NCBI GenBank assembly: GCA_016288175.1
Contig: JAEEYN010000102.1
Location: 1 to 5,650, forward strand
Source: Bacillota bacterium
GTDB taxonomy: Bacteria > Bacillota > Clostridia > Christensenellales > CAG-138
Length of the DNA: 5,650 nt
Reading direction: 5' to 3'
Positions 5,321-5,650 of the stretch are shown here, one piece after another (position 1 is the first letter of the stretch; the number at the start of each line of letters is the position of its first letter). The notes beneath the pieces were generated by a model. That model made no database searches. It had not been told where the DNA came from and worked only from the letters and a program-made list of their open reading frames with translations. The position numbers were made by a program, and so were the translations under genes.

Positions 5321-5599
5321 TCAGCCGCGCCTCTTTGCAAAGCATTCGCTGCAATAGATGGGCTTGTCGGTCTTGGGCTCAAAGGGGATCTTAGTGGGAC
5401 GGCCGCACTCTGCGCAGACGGCGTCGAACATTACGCGCTCACCGCCGTTGTTGCGGGCGGCCTTGCGGTTGTTCCTGCATGCTTTGCAGCGGGTGGGTTC
5501 GTTCCGGAAGCCCTTTTCGGCGTAGAACTCCTGCTCGCCAGCGGTAAAGACGAACTCCTTGCCGCAGTCCCTGCAAACCAGCGTCTTGTCTTGGTACAT
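5321..5599 (-). CDS. Small double zinc-ribbon protein, function unknown
   Basis: A 92-residue cytoplasmic protein made almost entirely of two zinc-binding units. The first is Cys9-Cys12 with Cys38-Cys41, including the conserved stretch CGKEFVFTAGEQEFYAEKGF; the second is Cys62-Cys65 with Cys83-Cys86 (CAECG and YCSECF). A basic, Asn- and Arg-rich linker (42-55) joins them. This combination is a widespread bacterial family, usually annotated as zinc-ribbon domain protein (the zf-trcl type for the first unit). Its role is not established; the basic linker would suit nucleic acid or ribosome contact, which is inference only. The start is ATG at 5597-5599, eight bases after AGGGGG. The gene is complete, but most of its promoter region lies beyond the window edge. 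It is monocistronic as far as visible, convergent with nfnB. Confidence 0.92.
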   Translation of the reverse strand: MYQDKTLVCRDCGKEFVFTAGEQEFYAEKGFRNEPTRCKACRNNRKAARNNGGERVMFDAVCAECGRPTKIPFEPKTDKPIYCSECFAKRRG

Positions 5600-5650
5600 G
5601 ATTGGAACCCCCTGAAATGTGAAAATAGGTGATTTCTCCCGGCTGACCTG

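Noticed and set aside
4038..5354. A 438-codon open frame on the minus strand opposite nfnB
   Set aside because: It is a shadow of the GC-rich nfnB codons. It has no recognisable domains or ribosome binding site, and it runs through both terminators, while nfnB shows all family motifs.

Overview
The window looks like a piece of chromosome from a moderately GC-rich Firmicute, most likely an uncultured gut-type Clostridia member. This is inferred from strong AGGAGG-type ribosome binding sites, sigma-A-type promoters with TATAAT boxes, a one-piece tmRNA, an NfnAB transhydrogenase typical of anaerobes, and small zinc-ribbon proteins common in Clostridia. No mobile element, CRISPR array, rRNA or tRNA gene is visible.

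Layout: (1) positions 1-522, minus strand: a complete ssrA (tmRNA) unit with a near-consensus promoter, a mature RNA with encoded CCA, a 10-codon tag frame and an intrinsic terminator. (2) 581-1789, minus strand: a zinc-ribbon protein with two C-terminal membrane helices and its own terminator. Its promoter lies about 190 bases upstream, and the leader folds into a long imperfect hairpin followed by a terminator-like hairpin just before the ribosome binding site. (3) 1880-2859, plus strand: a divergently transcribed zinc-ribbon protein with about six membrane segments and its own promoter. A possible 22-codon leader ORF overlaps its start by ATGA. (4) 2936-5213, plus strand: nfnA and nfnB, the two subunits of the electron-bifurcating NADH-dependent ferredoxin:NADP+ oxidoreductase, closed by a terminator at 5230. 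(5) 5271-5599, minus strand: a small protein with two zinc ribbons, convergent with nfnB, whose terminator lies back to back with the nfn one.

Function: nfnAB balances NADH, NADPH and reduced ferredoxin in an anaerobic metabolism, and ssrA rescues stalled ribosomes. The two divergent zinc-ribbon membrane proteins share a 411-base control region but have no assignable function. The most interesting non-coding signal is the leader of the minus-strand gene (1597-1754). It has the architecture of a transcription attenuator: alternative pairings are possible and it resembles no riboswitch class I can recognise. The gene at 1981 is much richer in AT through its membrane region than the nfn genes beside it.
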